A DNA stretch of 64,000 nucleotides from Thalassomonas viridans (lineage in GTDB: Bacteria; Pseudomonadota; Gammaproteobacteria; Enterobacterales; Alteromonadaceae): positions 3,720,001-3,784,000 of the forward strand of contig NZ_CP059733.1 of the NCBI RefSeq assembly GCF_000948985.2. Reading direction: 5' to 3'. Under the pieces are notes generated by a model that made no database searches, had not been told where the DNA came from, and was given only the letters and a program-made list of their open reading frames with translations. Shown here piece after piece: positions 19,774-28,311 of the stretch. How positions within the stretch are numbered: the first letter of the stretch is position 1; every line of letters starts with the position of its first letter. The translations under genes were made by a program, and so were the position numbers.

Positions 19774-20298
19774 TCAGTTCAGCTTATGGGGTTCCAGCGT
19801 CTGCAGCGCCTCGACATTAAGCAAGGTCACAACACTGTCGCCCACATTCACCAGCCCAGCGACATAATGTTGGGGCACACAACCGCCAAATGCCGGCGCC
19901 TTTTTAATATCGCTTTCATCGGCATTTAACACATCGGAAACGGCATCCACCACAAAGCCTATGGTACGGGAAGCTTGCCCTGCCTCCAGGGTTAAGACGA
20001 TCACTACCGTCGCCTCGGTATAACTGGGTTGGCCGATATTAAATTTCAGCCTCAAATCCAAAATAGGGACGATAATACCGCGCATATTGATCACCCCTTT
20101 GACATATTCGGGTGAGTTGGGAATTTTCGTCGGCGCCTCCCAGCTCCTGATCTCCTCCACACATAAGATATCGACGGCATATTGTTCCTGCTCCAGGATA
20201 AAGGTCAGGTACTGCTCGCCACTGGTAATAAAATCTATGCCTTCGATATCATTGTCGCCGACCCGGGGGATATCCCCGGCAAGTTCCTGTATGTTCAT
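19774..20298 (-). CDS. cheW: CheW coupling protein (first copy)
   Basis: 174 residues. An acidic N-terminal extension of about 25 residues precedes a CheW domain (QYLTFILEQEQYAVDILCVEEIRSW, YVKGVINMRGIIVPILDLRLKF, IGFVVDAVSDVLNADESD). The ATG overlaps the end of cheA by four bases (20295-20298), so translation is coupled to CheA. Two cheW genes in one operon suggest either two receptor classes or an altered array geometry. Confidence 0.95.
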   Translation of the reverse strand: MNIQELAGDIPRVGDNDIEGIDFITSGEQYLTFILEQEQYAVDILCVEEIRSWEAPTKIPNSPEYVKGVINMRGIIVPILDLRLKFNIGQPSYTEATVVIVLTLEAGQASRTIGFVVDAVSDVLNADESDIKKAPAFGGCVPQHYVAGLVNVGDSVVTLLNVEALQTLEPHKLN

Positions 20299-22376
20299 GA
20301 CACCGTTTCTCCTGCCAGGGCATGGCTGCCGTAATGTTGCGCCTGATTTTTTTGTGCACTTTTCATTGCCAGCTGGATCATACCGGGAATATCCAGAATC
20401 ATGGCGACAGAGCCGTCACCGAGTATGGTTGCCCCCGAGATACCGTCCACCTGCTGATAGTTGTCTTTAAGGCTTTTAATCACTACCTGTTGCTGCGCCA
20501 GTAAATCATCAACCATCAGCCCCACTTTTTGCCCGTCTGCTTCCACCACCACCAGCAGTGAATTCTCCACTTCCGAGGTATCGGCGGGTAAGTTAAACAA
20601 CTGATAGATGGGTAATACCGGCACATTATCTTCCCTGAGGCGGTATAACAGCATATCCCCTGAAACCCGGTTGATCAGCTCGGCCTTCGCCTGCAGGGAC
20701 TCCACTATCGCAATCAGCGGGATGACATAAATTTCACTGCCGACCCTGACCAGCTGGCCGTCGAGTATTGCCAGGGTTAACGGCAAATGGACCCTGAAGG
20801 TGGAGCCTTTGCCCTGCTCCGATTCCACCTGGATCCTTCCCCCCAGCGCCTGGATATTTTTTTTCACCACATCCATACCAACGCCGCGCCCGGAAATATC
20901 GCTGAGCTGCTTGGCGGTGGAAAACCCGGGTTCGAAGATTAAATCGAAAATCTGGCTTTCACTGAGACTGCTGTTTGCTTCCACCAGGCCTTTATCTATG
21001 GCTTTACTGAGCACCACTTCTTTATTGATCCCGCCACCGTCATCGCTGATCTCGATCACGATATTGCCGCCTAAATGGTAGGCATCAAGTTTGATCCTGC
21101 CCTGCTCCGGCTTGCTATTTGCCAACCGGACCTCTGCTGGCTCTATGCCGTGATCAACGGCATTGCGCACTAAATGCACCAGGGGATCGCCAATTTGCTC
21201 CATCACGGTTTTATCCAACTCGGTTTGTTCACCGTGAATGATAAGCTCAACGGCTTTACCGGTTTTTTTCGACAGATCATGCACTAAACGGGGAAAACGG
21301 TTAAAGGCAAAGCTAATGGGCAGCATCCTGATGCGCATCACGCTTTCCTGCAGCTCCTTGGTGTTTTGCAGTAACTGCTCAAGCCCTGAAGTCAGGCGTT
21401 CGAGCTTGGACAACTCAAAATCATTGCCCAGCTCGGACAACATAGATTGAGTGATCACCAGCTCTCCCACCAGGTTGATCAGGTTATCCACCTTATCAAC
21501 CCCGACACGGATAGAACCGGCATCTTGTTTATTTTTAACCTGGGGCTTGTCCGCCTTTTTATCTGCAACAGGCACGCCAGCCGCATCGGCAGATTTTTCT
21601 GTGGTGATAGGCTGCTCCGGGATCGCTTCAGCAGGCGGCTTTTCCGGCTCTACCTGTTCTTCAGGCGTTAGCCGGACCAATTCCAGCTGGCATTCATCTT
21701 CTACCCACTCAAAAACTTCCCGTATCTCCTGTTCAGATGCCGATGAAGTCAGTATCAGCTGCCAGCTCAAATATAACTCCTCAGGATCCATATCTGACAG
21801 CGACGGCAATCCGCCGGTTTGGGCGCTGAGCTCAAGCGCCCCCAGATCTGCCAGAGCATTAAAAAGCAGCAAGGGATCATTGCCGGTTTTCACCAAATGA
21901 AGCTCAGGGATAAAGGTCAGCTGCCATTGCTGGCCGTCCGCTGGCGGAGCAGCGTTTCCGGCATCAGCCTCATACTCGCCTGGCAAACCCGCGCTCCCGG
22001 CCAGGCTCTTTGATAAATCCAGGGAGGTTTGCGCTACCTTAGCTTCATCATAATCGGATTGATCCCGGGCAGCTTCAATCAGCAAACGCATGCAATCAAC
22101 CGATTCCAGCAATAAATCGACATCAGCCGGGTTAATGGCACGGCGGCCATCACGCATTTCATCCAGCAAGGTTTCCACCAGGTGGGTAAATTCGGTTACT
22201 TTTTCAAAGCCGAAAGTTCCCGCGCCTCCCTTAATGGAATGCGCCGCCCGGAAAATGCTGTTGATAGTTTCTTTATCATCCACTTCAAGGGATAACAGGC
22301 TGGATTCCATCAAGGCCAGCCCCTCAAAGCTCTCTTCGAGAAAGCTCGGAATAAACTGCGACAGGTCGACACTCAT
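20295..22376 (-). CDS. cheA: Chemotaxis histidine kinase CheA
   Basis: 693 residues in standard CheA order: P1 HPt with phospho-His46 (IFRAAHSIKGGAGTFGF); a middle region that may act as P2; P3 dimerisation (VDNLINLVGELVITQSML); P4 ATPase (LVRNAVDHGIEPAEVR, IEISDDGGGIN, GRGVGMDVVKKNI); and P5 CheW-like (LPIYQLFNLPADTSEVENS, VDDLLAQQQVVIKSL). It phosphorylates CheY and CheB in response to receptor state. The gene begins six bases after the stop of cheY. Confidence 0.97.
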   Translation of the reverse strand: MSVDLSQFIPSFLEESFEGLALMESSLLSLEVDDKETINSIFRAAHSIKGGAGTFGFEKVTEFTHLVETLLDEMRDGRRAINPADVDLLLESVDCMRLLIEAARDQSDYDEAKVAQTSLDLSKSLAGSAGLPGEYEADAGNAAPPADGQQWQLTFIPELHLVKTGNDPLLLFNALADLGALELSAQTGGLPSLSDMDPEELYLSWQLILTSSASEQEIREVFEWVEDECQLELVRLTPEEQVEPEKPPAEAIPEQPITTEKSADAAGVPVADKKADKPQVKNKQDAGSIRVGVDKVDNLINLVGELVITQSMLSELGNDFELSKLERLTSGLEQLLQNTKELQESVMRIRMLPISFAFNRFPRLVHDLSKKTGKAVELIIHGEQTELDKTVMEQIGDPLVHLVRNAVDHGIEPAEVRLANSKPEQGRIKLDAYHLGGNIVIEISDDGGGINKEVVLSKAIDKGLVEANSSLSESQIFDLIFEPGFSTAKQLSDISGRGVGMDVVKKNIQALGGRIQVESEQGKGSTFRVHLPLTLAILDGQLVRVGSEIYVIPLIAIVESLQAKAELINRVSGDMLLYRLREDNVPVLPIYQLFNLPADTSEVENSLLVVVEADGQKVGLMVDDLLAQQQVVIKSLKDNYQQVDGISGATILGDGSVAMILDIPGMIQLAMKSAQKNQAQHYGSHALAGETVS

Positions 22377-22382
22377 AACAAG

Positions 22383-22745
22383 TTACCTGACAACACGTTT
22401 AATGGTTGCCAACAATTTTTCAGGATTAAAGGGTTTCACCAGCCAACCGGTCGCCCCCGCCGCTTTTCCCCGCTGCTTCATATCACCGGAACTTTCCGTG
22501 GTCAGCATTAAAATCGGGGTAAATTTAAAATTGGGTAATTGCCTGAGGGCCTGGCATAAGGAGATGCCGTCCATATTGGGCATATTGACATCACTGATCA
22601 CCAAATCAAAGCTCCCCCCCTGGGCGGTGTTAAGTCCTTCCCGGCCGTCTCTTGCCTCAACCGTCTCATAACCCGCTCCTTTAAGGGTAAAACTCACCAT
22701 GTCCCTGATAGAGTTTGAGTCATCCACAACCAATATTTTGGTCAT
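22383..22745 (-). CDS. cheY: Response regulator CheY
   Basis: 120 residues, a lone receiver domain. Asp52 lies in LVISDVNMPNMDG; the conserved Thr and Lys lie in LMLTTESS and GWLVKPFNPEKL. It is the natural phospho-acceptor of the adjacent CheA. The output could be the flagellar motor or, as in other F7-like systems, something else; nothing in the sequence decides this. The start has AGGAAG nearby on the minus strand. Confidence 0.95.
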   Translation of the reverse strand: MTKILVVDDSNSIRDMVSFTLKGAGYETVEARDGREGLNTAQGGSFDLVISDVNMPNMDGISLCQALRQLPNFKFTPILMLTTESSGDMKQRGKAAGATGWLVKPFNPEKLLATIKRVVR

Positions 22746-22793
22746 AATTTCTTCCTTCCATATATATGCACAGTTACTAACACTAAACCCCAG

Positions 22794-23090
22794 CTAGACA
22801 TCAAGGTACTGATTTAAAATGGGTTCATTCAAACCAAGCTGCTTTACGCTCGCCTGGATTACAGAAGATTGGGATTGCCATATAAGCTGTTTATTCAGTG
22901 ATGAGAATTGGGTAACCGTGGCGAGCAAAAACTGAATACCTAAGGTATCTATTCTGACAACGTCGCTGTCGTCAAGGGTGATGGCATCATTATCTTCGAT
23001 CAACTCCAAGATACTGGCTTTACACTGCTCCAGCTGAGCAATCGTTAACTCGGCGGGTAACTTAAATAAGGCAACTGCAGACGCTTCCAT
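22794..23090 (-). CDS. STAS-domain protein at the head of the che operon
   Basis: 98 residues with a STAS fold pattern (FKLPAELTIAQLEQCKASILELI; VVRIDTLGIQFLLATV). The usual phosphorylated Ser is Thr here (IDTLG), still phosphorylatable in principle. It is the first gene of the long minus-strand array, 48 bases before cheY. A STAS gene heading a che operon is known in some chemosensory clusters, but its role is not established by this sequence. It may be a second substrate for the PP2C/ATPase regulator encoded downstream (inference). Confidence 0.82.
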   Translation of the reverse strand: MEASAVALFKLPAELTIAQLEQCKASILELIEDNDAITLDDSDVVRIDTLGIQFLLATVTQFSSLNKQLIWQSQSSVIQASVKQLGLNEPILNQYLDV

Positions 23091-23341
23091 GCTAGTATCT
23101 CAGTAGTATTTTGATTAACTGCTTTTAACTATATGTTAGATTTTAGGTAAATCAAGAAAGTTACAGAGGAATTTCAAACATTAAGCTAATTACCAGCCCC
23201 CGTGTTTATTAGCCTGCAAACAGGTTCACTCCGTAAGCGAATCCGAATTCGGGCATTTAATCGGATAATGCAAGAGAATTGATTGGCTATTAAGGACAGT
23301 TTCGTTAGAATTAAGGATTATTTTCTCTGCTCAGGTTGCTT

Positions 23342-23935
23342 ATGCACGCGATTTTTGAATATCTGCCGTTAGTTATTTTTTTCATCATTTACAAAGTGTT
23401 TGATATTTATTGGGCAACGGCTTCCCTTATCGCAACCTCAGCGTTGCAAATTTTATATTATGTGGTGAAGAGACAGCCGGTACCTACCAGGAACTGGGTC
23501 TTTTTTGGTTTAATTGCCGTGTTTGGCGGCTTAACTATCTTTTTACATGATGATGCGTTTCTGAAGTGGAAAGTCACCCTGATCAATGAGTTTTTTGCCC
23601 TGGCCCTGCTGGTCAGCCAATATGTTTTCAAAAAAAACCTGATCAAGCAGTTTCTCAGCGAAGCCCTGACCTTGCCTGATCCTGTATGGAATAAGCTCAA
23701 TTTTTCCTGGGCGATGTTTTTTGCCCTGTGCGGCTTACTTAACATTTATGTCGCCTTTAATTTTGAGCAGGAAACCTGGGTGAACTTCAAAGTCTTCGGC
23801 CTGACCGGCCTGACCTTTGTTTTTGCCATAGGTTCTATTTTCTCCCTGCATAAGCACCTGCCCCAGGAAGAGCTGGCAACACCCGAAGATGCCCAGGACA
23901 AGCCAAAAAACGTTAAGCTGACAAAAGATCAATAA
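23342..23935 (+). CDS. yciB: Inner membrane protein YciB (intracellular septation protein A family)
   Basis: 197 residues with about five hydrophobic helices. The family signature opens the protein ([22 protein letters not shown]), and [24 protein letters not shown] plus [17 protein letters not shown] are also typical. YciB proteins sit in the inner membrane and affect envelope integrity and division. I prefer the ATG at 23342 to the in-frame TTG at 23336, because AGG lies six bases before the ATG. yciI follows 14 bases later, a common pairing in gammaproteobacteria. Confidence 0.94.
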   Translation: MHAIFEYLPLVIFFIIYKVFDIYWATASLIATSALQILYYVVKRQPVPTRNWVFFGLIAVFGGLTIFLHDDAFLKWKVTLINEFFALALLVSQYVFKKNLIKQFLSEALTLPDPVWNKLNFSWAMFFALCGLLNIYVAFNFEQETWVNFKVFGLTGLTFVFAIGSIFSLHKHLPQEELATPEDAQDKPKNVKLTKDQ

Positions 23936-23949
23936 TTAACGGAAAAGTT

Positions 23950-24252
23950 ATGTTTTACCTTATTTACAGTGAAGATGTCCCTGACAGTTTACCCCTGCGC
24001 TTAACCGTGCGGGAACAGCATTTAGCCCGGTTAAAGACATTACAGGATGAAGGCCGGCTGCTGGTTGCCGGTCCCTGCCCGGCAATCGACAGCGAAGACC
24101 CTGGAGAAGCCGGCTTTACCGGCTCATTGATCATTGCGCAATTTAATAGTTTGGATGATGCCAGGCAGTGGGCCGAAAACGACCCGTATATCAGCGCCGG
24201 GGTATATCAGAATATCACCGTTAAGCCCTATAAAAAAGTGCTTCCGGCCTAA
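23950..24252 (+). CDS. yciI: YciI family protein
   Basis: 100 residues, standard length for YciI, a ferredoxin-like alpha-beta fold. Recognised by [39 protein letters not shown] and [18 protein letters not shown], which carry the conserved His and Asp of the putative active site. The reaction is unknown for most members. It is probably co-transcribed with yciB. Confidence 0.92.
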   Translation: MFYLIYSEDVPDSLPLRLTVREQHLARLKTLQDEGRLLVAGPCPAIDSEDPGEAGFTGSLIIAQFNSLDDARQWAENDPYISAGVYQNITVKPYKKVLPA

Positions 24253-24288
24253 TCATCTTACCTAGAGTTGACAATACGTAGAAATAAC

Positions 24289-24690
24289 ATGAACAAAGCT
24301 ATCACCACCTGCGTCGGCCTATTGTTACTGAGCTTATTGCCAAATAATGCAATTGCCGCAAAAACCCTGGCGCAATGCGAGAAAGTCAAAAACGATGACA
24401 GTGAATATCTCCAGTGCCTGGACATAGTCAAGGAGTCGGTTGAACGGGAATTACAAACCTGGATCAACAACCAGGTTTTTAAACTGGAAGAGCTGGCACT
24501 GGTTACCGGGCGAGAATCGGCACTGACCATGTTTAAACGCTCGCAAAATAATTTTATCACTTTCAGGGAGAATAACTGTCGCTGGCAGTATCTGGCGTTG
24601 TCACCGGGAAAAAAAGCGGCTCCGGCTTATAAGAAGTGTTTTATAGATGTCAGTAAAACCCGGATTGCAGAATTAAGCCGCTTCGATTAA
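24289..24690 (+). CDS. Secreted LprI/DUF1311-like protein
   Basis: 133 residues. A signal peptide (KAITTCVGLLLLSLLPNNAIAA) ends near residue 24. The mature part has the spacing of DUF1311/LprI-type domains: early Cys in LAQCEKVK and LQCLDIVK, a central helix ALTMFKRSQNNFITFRENNC and a late Cys in YKKCFIDVSKTRIAEL. Some members are described as lysozyme inhibitors; that function is not shown here. An in-frame TTG at 24268 would add seven polar residues before the signal peptide and is less likely. A terminator follows. Confidence 0.78.
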   Translation: MNKAITTCVGLLLLSLLPNNAIAAKTLAQCEKVKNDDSEYLQCLDIVKESVERELQTWINNQVFKLEELALVTGRESALTMFKRSQNNFITFRENNCRWQYLALSPGKKAAPAYKKCFIDVSKTRIAELSRFD

Positions 24691-24712
24691 GGGTAAGCCC
24701 TTGACCATAAAT

Positions 24713-24736
24713 AAAGCCCGTTCGCGGGCTTTTTCT
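24713..24736 (+). terminator. Rho-independent terminator
   Basis: Stem AAAGCCCG / CGGGCTTT with a TTCG tetraloop, followed by a T-rich run, 22 bases after the LprI-like gene. Confidence 0.9.
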
Positions 24737-25164
24737 TTACCCGTAAAAAAGCACCAGCTCTGACTCTTGAACTACATATCTCGGCCTTCAGCCAGGTAAA
24801 AACTCACGAGCTACATCCGCCCCAAAACAGAATAAAGTTCCTGGTAACAGTAATACCTGTCAGTTAAGGATTTCCTTCGGTAAAAAGACCTCACCCACAA
24901 GAAAACAAACTAAACATTATCAACAAGTTACAAGAAAAATATATTCTTAAAAATTGACTCTTTTGCTGTTGATGGAGCCAGCTCCATATACTATATATTA
25001 ATAGTCCCCCACCTTAGCTAAGGAGGCACTTCAAACGCAGATTATTCACAGGCCACTTACCGGCCGCTAACTCAATAAGTAAGTTGATAAACAAGGCGCT
25101 ATCCTCAGGTGATCGCAACACCCGAAGATAGCTAACCAACACAGATAGTTACTAAGGAGTATCT
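24737..25164. other. AT-rich intergenic region with palindromes
   Basis: 428 bases without a recognisable gene. It contains a perfect inverted repeat ATGGAGC-CA-GCTCCAT (24972-24987), directly followed by an AT-rich TATACTATATATTA stretch, and a second palindrome CCTTAGCTAAGG (25012-25023). These may be operator and promoter elements for the small gene pair that starts at 25165, which has AAGGAG six bases before its ATG. Confidence 0.45.
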
Positions 25165-25365
25165 ATGATGGCTAAAGCTAATGATATGCCAGAGTTTCAC
25201 TCGGTTAAAGTTTTTGTAACAAAAAACACACCAACCCGCCACCGGCACAATTTTATCAACGCCGGTATTACTTCACCCCACGGCTTTACAGATTGCTCTA
25301 CCACCAGCTGTTTTATCGGTAGAGACGTGCCTTTAATTTTTGCAGGAGAACAAGCTCATGTCTGA
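25165..25365 (+). CDS. Small protein of unknown function
   Basis: 66 residues; not recognised. The start has a strong AAGGAG six bases upstream. There is no signal peptide or TM helix. The C-terminal half is Gly/Thr/Ser-rich with two Cys (DCSTTSCFIG). The stop overlaps the start of the next gene by eight bases, so the two are probably translationally coupled. A second in-frame ATG (codon 2) cannot be excluded as start. Confidence 0.6.
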   Translation: MMAKANDMPEFHSVKVFVTKNTPTRHRHNFINAGITSPHGFTDCSTTSCFIGRDVPLIFAGEQAHV

Positions 25366-25681
25366 ATCCACTTCAACCCCGCAAAATGAAGCCGCCAGAA
25401 GGAAAGCCCAGCTGTCCGAGCTTATCGACCTAACCGATGACTTTTCTAAATTCCACCAGGAATGCGCCTTTCTCTGCGACGCTTTCGCCGCCGTAGCCCA
25501 GGAACCTGAGTGCATCAGCGAAGAAACCAGCGAAGGCATACGCCATATGAGCTATTGGCTTAAATGCCAGGCAATAGCGTATTATCAGAGAATCAATGAC
25601 ATCTACAAGGAAGCCTACAGCTACGATAAGCAAGCTCTGAGACAAGAAAATAACGAAAATGAGGAGGACAAAGAGCACTAG
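25358..25681 (+). CDS. Small acidic helical protein of unknown function
   Basis: 107 residues. The ATG at 25358 is chosen because GCAGGAG lies nine bases before it; the in-frame TTG at 25340 lies inside that signal. The sequence is predicted helical (RRKAQLSELIDLTDDFSKFHQECAFLCDAFAAVA; SYWLKCQAIAYYQRINDIYKEAYSYDKQAL) with an acidic tail. I do not recognise a family with confidence; it is vaguely like small phage or XAC0095-type proteins. Overlap with the preceding gene suggests the pair acts together. A strong terminator follows. Confidence 0.65.
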   Translation: MSESTSTPQNEAARRKAQLSELIDLTDDFSKFHQECAFLCDAFAAVAQEPECISEETSEGIRHMSYWLKCQAIAYYQRINDIYKEAYSYDKQALRQENNENEEDKEH

Positions 25682-25753
25682 CATATGGCTGTCCCCTGAT
25701 AACAGGGCTTACCTTAGAAAGGGACAATGCCCGGAAGCAAGAAGCCGAAAAGT

Positions 25754-25782
25754 AAAAAGCCCGCTATAAAGCGGGCTTTTTT
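25754..25782. terminator. Bidirectional rho-independent terminator
   Basis: Stem AAAAGCCCGCT / AGCGGGCTTTT with T runs on both strands. It ends the small gene pair on the plus strand and the tRNA-Ser array on the minus strand (four bases from the first tRNA 3' end). Confidence 0.92.
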
Positions 25783-25785
25783 AAG

Positions 25786-25876
25786 TGGCGGTGAGATAGA
25801 GATTTGAACTCTAGAAGGGCTACAAACCCTTGCCGGTTTTCAAGACCGGTGCTTTCGACCACTCAGCCATCTCACC
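25786..25876 (-). tRNA. tRNA-Ser (anticodon UGA)
   Basis: 91 bases including encoded CCA. Acceptor GGTGAGA/TCTCACC, long variable arm typical of class II tRNAs, and anticodon loop CTTGAAA (TGA). Last in transcription order of four tRNA-Ser genes. Identical to the copies at 25979 and 26172. Confidence 0.97.
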
Positions 25877-25978
25877 ATTGAAAGTTTCGACATGATTTTT
25901 TAATCATATCAGCAAAAAAGGCAATCAACCTCTGCTTGCTGCTTTGGCTATCAATAGTTATAACCAAAGACTTAAAGG

Positions 25979-26069
25979 TGGCGGTGAGATAGAGATTTGA
26001 ACTCTAGAAGGGCTACAAACCCTTGCCGGTTTTCAAGACCGGTGCTTTCGACCACTCAGCCATCTCACC
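25979..26069 (-). tRNA. tRNA-Ser (anticodon UGA)
   Basis: 91 bases with encoded CCA; identical to its two neighbours. Exactly 193 bases separate its start from those of the copies on either side. Confidence 0.97.
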
Positions 26070-26171
26070 ATTGAAAGTTTCGACATGATTTCTTAATCAT
26101 ATCAACAAGAAAGGCAATCAACCTCTGCTTGCTGCTTTGGCTACCAATAGTATTAACCAAAGACTTAAAAG

Positions 26172-26262
26172 TGGCGGTGAGATAGAGATTTGAACTCTAG
26201 AAGGGCTACAAACCCTTGCCGGTTTTCAAGACCGGTGCTTTCGACCACTCAGCCATCTCACC
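26172..26262 (-). tRNA. tRNA-Ser (anticodon UGA)
   Basis: 91 bases with encoded CCA; third identical copy of the tandem array. Confidence 0.97.
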
Positions 26263-26324
26263 ATAAACTTTAGTTTATCAAAAGATAAACCGCTTGCAGA
26301 GTCAATTGTCTGCAAACATAAATA

Positions 26325-26415
26325 TGGCGGAGAGATAGGGATTTGAACCCTAGAAGGGCTACAAACCCTTGCCGGTTTTCAAGACCGGTGCTTTCGACCA
26401 CTCAGCCATCTCTCC
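26325..26415 (-). tRNA. tRNA-Ser (anticodon UGA), diverged copy
   Basis: 91 bases with CCA. Same anticodon and body as the other three. The acceptor stem is GGAGAGA/TCTCTCC, a compensated change that keeps pairing, and the T-stem also has a paired change. It is first in transcription order and lies outside the 193-bp duplication. Confidence 0.97.
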
Positions 26416-26569
26416 GTATGTCTAAAAGCAATGCTTGCCTGAAGACGGAGCGAATATTAAAGTGTCATAAAAGGCTTGTAAAGTATTAATTTAACAAAGC
26501 TGTTCATTTGCTAAATAATTAATCATTTTGCATGGATTTAACCCAAGAACACCCGTTTAAGGAGAATAA

Positions 26570-27160
26570 ATGGCCAGTTCCCGCCCCTGCCGCTGTCCCT
26601 GGCTGGACACAAGCAAAGCCGATTATGTCCAATATCATGATGAGGAATGGGGAGTACCGGTTTACGATGACGATAAGTTATTCGAGTACCTGACCCTGGA
26701 AAGTGCCCAGGCAGGGCTGAGCTGGTACAGCATTTTAAAAAGGCGCCAGGGTTACCGTGAGGCATTTGCCAACTTTAATGTCCGGGCCGTGGCAAAATTT
26801 ACCGGGCAAGACATCAATGACCTGATGCAAAACGATAAAATCATCAGGAACAGGCGAAAAATTGAGGCGGCGGTGAATAACGCGCAAAAGTTTATCGAGA
26901 TCCAAAAAGAATTCGGCAGTTTCAGCAATTACATGTGGCGGTTTGTAGATAATCAGCCCATCATCAGCCATTTCAAAGAGTTATCCGATTATCCCGCAAC
27001 ATCTCCCGAGTCGGACGCCTTTAGCAAAGATTTAAAAAAGCGCGGTTTTAAATTTATCGGCTCAACCATATGTTATGCCCATATGCAGGCTTGCGGCATG
27101 GTTAATGATCACAGCATTGATTGCTTTAAAAGAAAGCAATTTGATGAAAACAAAAGCTAA
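26570..27160 (+). CDS. tag: DNA-3-methyladenine glycosylase I
   Basis: 196 residues. Tag removes 3-methyladenine from alkylated DNA as the first step of base excision repair. The zinc-binding residues are in place: Cys and His at the N-terminus (CRCPWLD, YHDEEWGVP) and His and Cys near the end (CYAHMQACGMVNDH). The catalytic Glu region is LTLESAQAGLSWYSILKRR. TTAAGGAGAATAA precedes the ATG, a strong ribosome-binding site. The gene stands alone. Confidence 0.96.
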   Translation: MASSRPCRCPWLDTSKADYVQYHDEEWGVPVYDDDKLFEYLTLESAQAGLSWYSILKRRQGYREAFANFNVRAVAKFTGQDINDLMQNDKIIRNRRKIEAAVNNAQKFIEIQKEFGSFSNYMWRFVDNQPIISHFKELSDYPATSPESDAFSKDLKKRGFKFIGSTICYAHMQACGMVNDHSIDCFKRKQFDENKS

Positions 27161-27345
27161 TCAATTGTTTCTAAACAATAAAACAAGGAATAGCAATTCT
27201 ATTATCTTCGTGCCATAATATGTCACAAGACTTTAGAGAGAGCTTATCCGCTGGTGTTGAGTACTTAAGTATTAACAATTTATACTTGAACTTCGGCTAA
27301 CAGCCCTTATCTAAAAACTATAACTGAGTTCTTAAAGGAAAGTTT

Positions 27346-28011
27346 ATGCAATCAAATATGAGTTTAAATGCGGCAAGTCAAAGCTCAGCATTGGAAATCA
27401 ATAAGGTATTACGTAATACCTATATGCTGTTGTCTATGACACTGGCCTTCAGTGCGGTCACCGCAGGTATTTCAATGGCTATGGGATTATCCCATATTGC
27501 CGCGCTGGTCATGACCTTAGTAGCTTTTGGTTTATTGTTTGTCGTAAATAAACAAGCGGATAAAGCCAGCGGGATCTTTTGGATCTTCGCTTTCACCGGT
27601 TTAATGGGGGCTTCCCTGGGGCCAATGCTTAATGCTTATGCAGCTATGCCTAACGGCGGCTCTTTAATCATGCAGGCACTGGGCGGCACAGCGTTAATTT
27701 TCTTTTCCCTGTCAGCTTATGCCCTGACCACCAAAAAAGACTTCTCTTTTATGGGCGGCTTTTTAATGGTAGGTCTGATCGTGGCCGTGATTGCCAGTAT
27801 CGCCAATATCTTTTTTGCTATCCCGGCCTTATCTTTAGCGATAAGTTCGGCGATCATCATGATCATGTCAGGCTTGATCTTGTTTGATACCAGCCGCATC
27901 ATCCACGGCGGTGAGCGCAACTACATCCGCGCTACGGTTTCACTATACCTGAACATTTATAACATCTTCGTTCACTTACTGCACCTGTTAGGCGCCCTGA
28001 ACGACGACTAA
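27346..28011 (+). CDS. BAX inhibitor-1 / YccA family membrane protein
   Basis: 221 residues with seven hydrophobic helices in the Bax1-I pattern, including the conserved C-terminal block (IIMIMSGLILFDTSRIIHGGERNYIRATVSLYLNIYNIFVHLLHLLG) with the Asp pair thought to gate calcium leak in homologs. In bacteria, YccA modulates FtsH; the exact role here is not known. AAAGGAAAG lies just before the ATG. It forms a single-gene unit ended by a strong terminator. Confidence 0.93.
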   Translation: MQSNMSLNAASQSSALEINKVLRNTYMLLSMTLAFSAVTAGISMAMGLSHIAALVMTLVAFGLLFVVNKQADKASGIFWIFAFTGLMGASLGPMLNAYAAMPNGGSLIMQALGGTALIFFSLSAYALTTKKDFSFMGGFLMVGLIVAVIASIANIFFAIPALSLAISSAIIMIMSGLILFDTSRIIHGGERNYIRATVSLYLNIYNIFVHLLHLLGALNDD

Positions 28012-28036
28012 GCATCTGTTTAACCAGATCACTATC

Positions 28037-28062
28037 AAAGCCCCGCCAGCCGGGGCTTTTTT
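28037..28062 (+). terminator. Rho-independent terminator
   Basis: Stem AAAGCCCCG / CGGGGCTTT followed by a T run, 26 bases after the BAX inhibitor-1 gene. Confidence 0.92.
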
Positions 28063-28311
28063 ATGCCATAAGCACATGGATGTGAAAGGATGGCGATATT
28101 CAGGGGGAAAGGTATTTTGCGATGGCAAAACAACCTATGTCACCTTATTCCTTCTCCCGCTACTTCCCTGTAAAAGAGTTCACTTAAGCTATACAGAAAA
28201 CCCGCGTTTTTAAGTACAATACCGGAATTGATTAAACTAGTCCGCCACGCACCTGTCATTCCCTTATCAGGCTATAGCACCAGACGGGCAACTTGTTAAA
28301 AGTGAATTTTT

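Larger units (their letters stand above)
25786..26262. repeat. 193-bp tandem duplication carrying tRNA-Ser
   Basis: tRNA genes start at 25786, 25979 and 26172, a constant 193-bp period. The spacers are also nearly identical (shared TTGAAAGTTTCGACATGATT and AACCTCTGCTTGCTGC blocks), differing by a few bases. The whole unit, not only the tRNA, was duplicated. Confidence 0.93.

Noticed and set aside
25786..26415. tRNA-Ser array considered as an integration hotspot with att sites
   Set aside because: No integrase, and the repeats are whole tRNA plus spacer units rather than a partial tRNA 3' end flanking foreign DNA.
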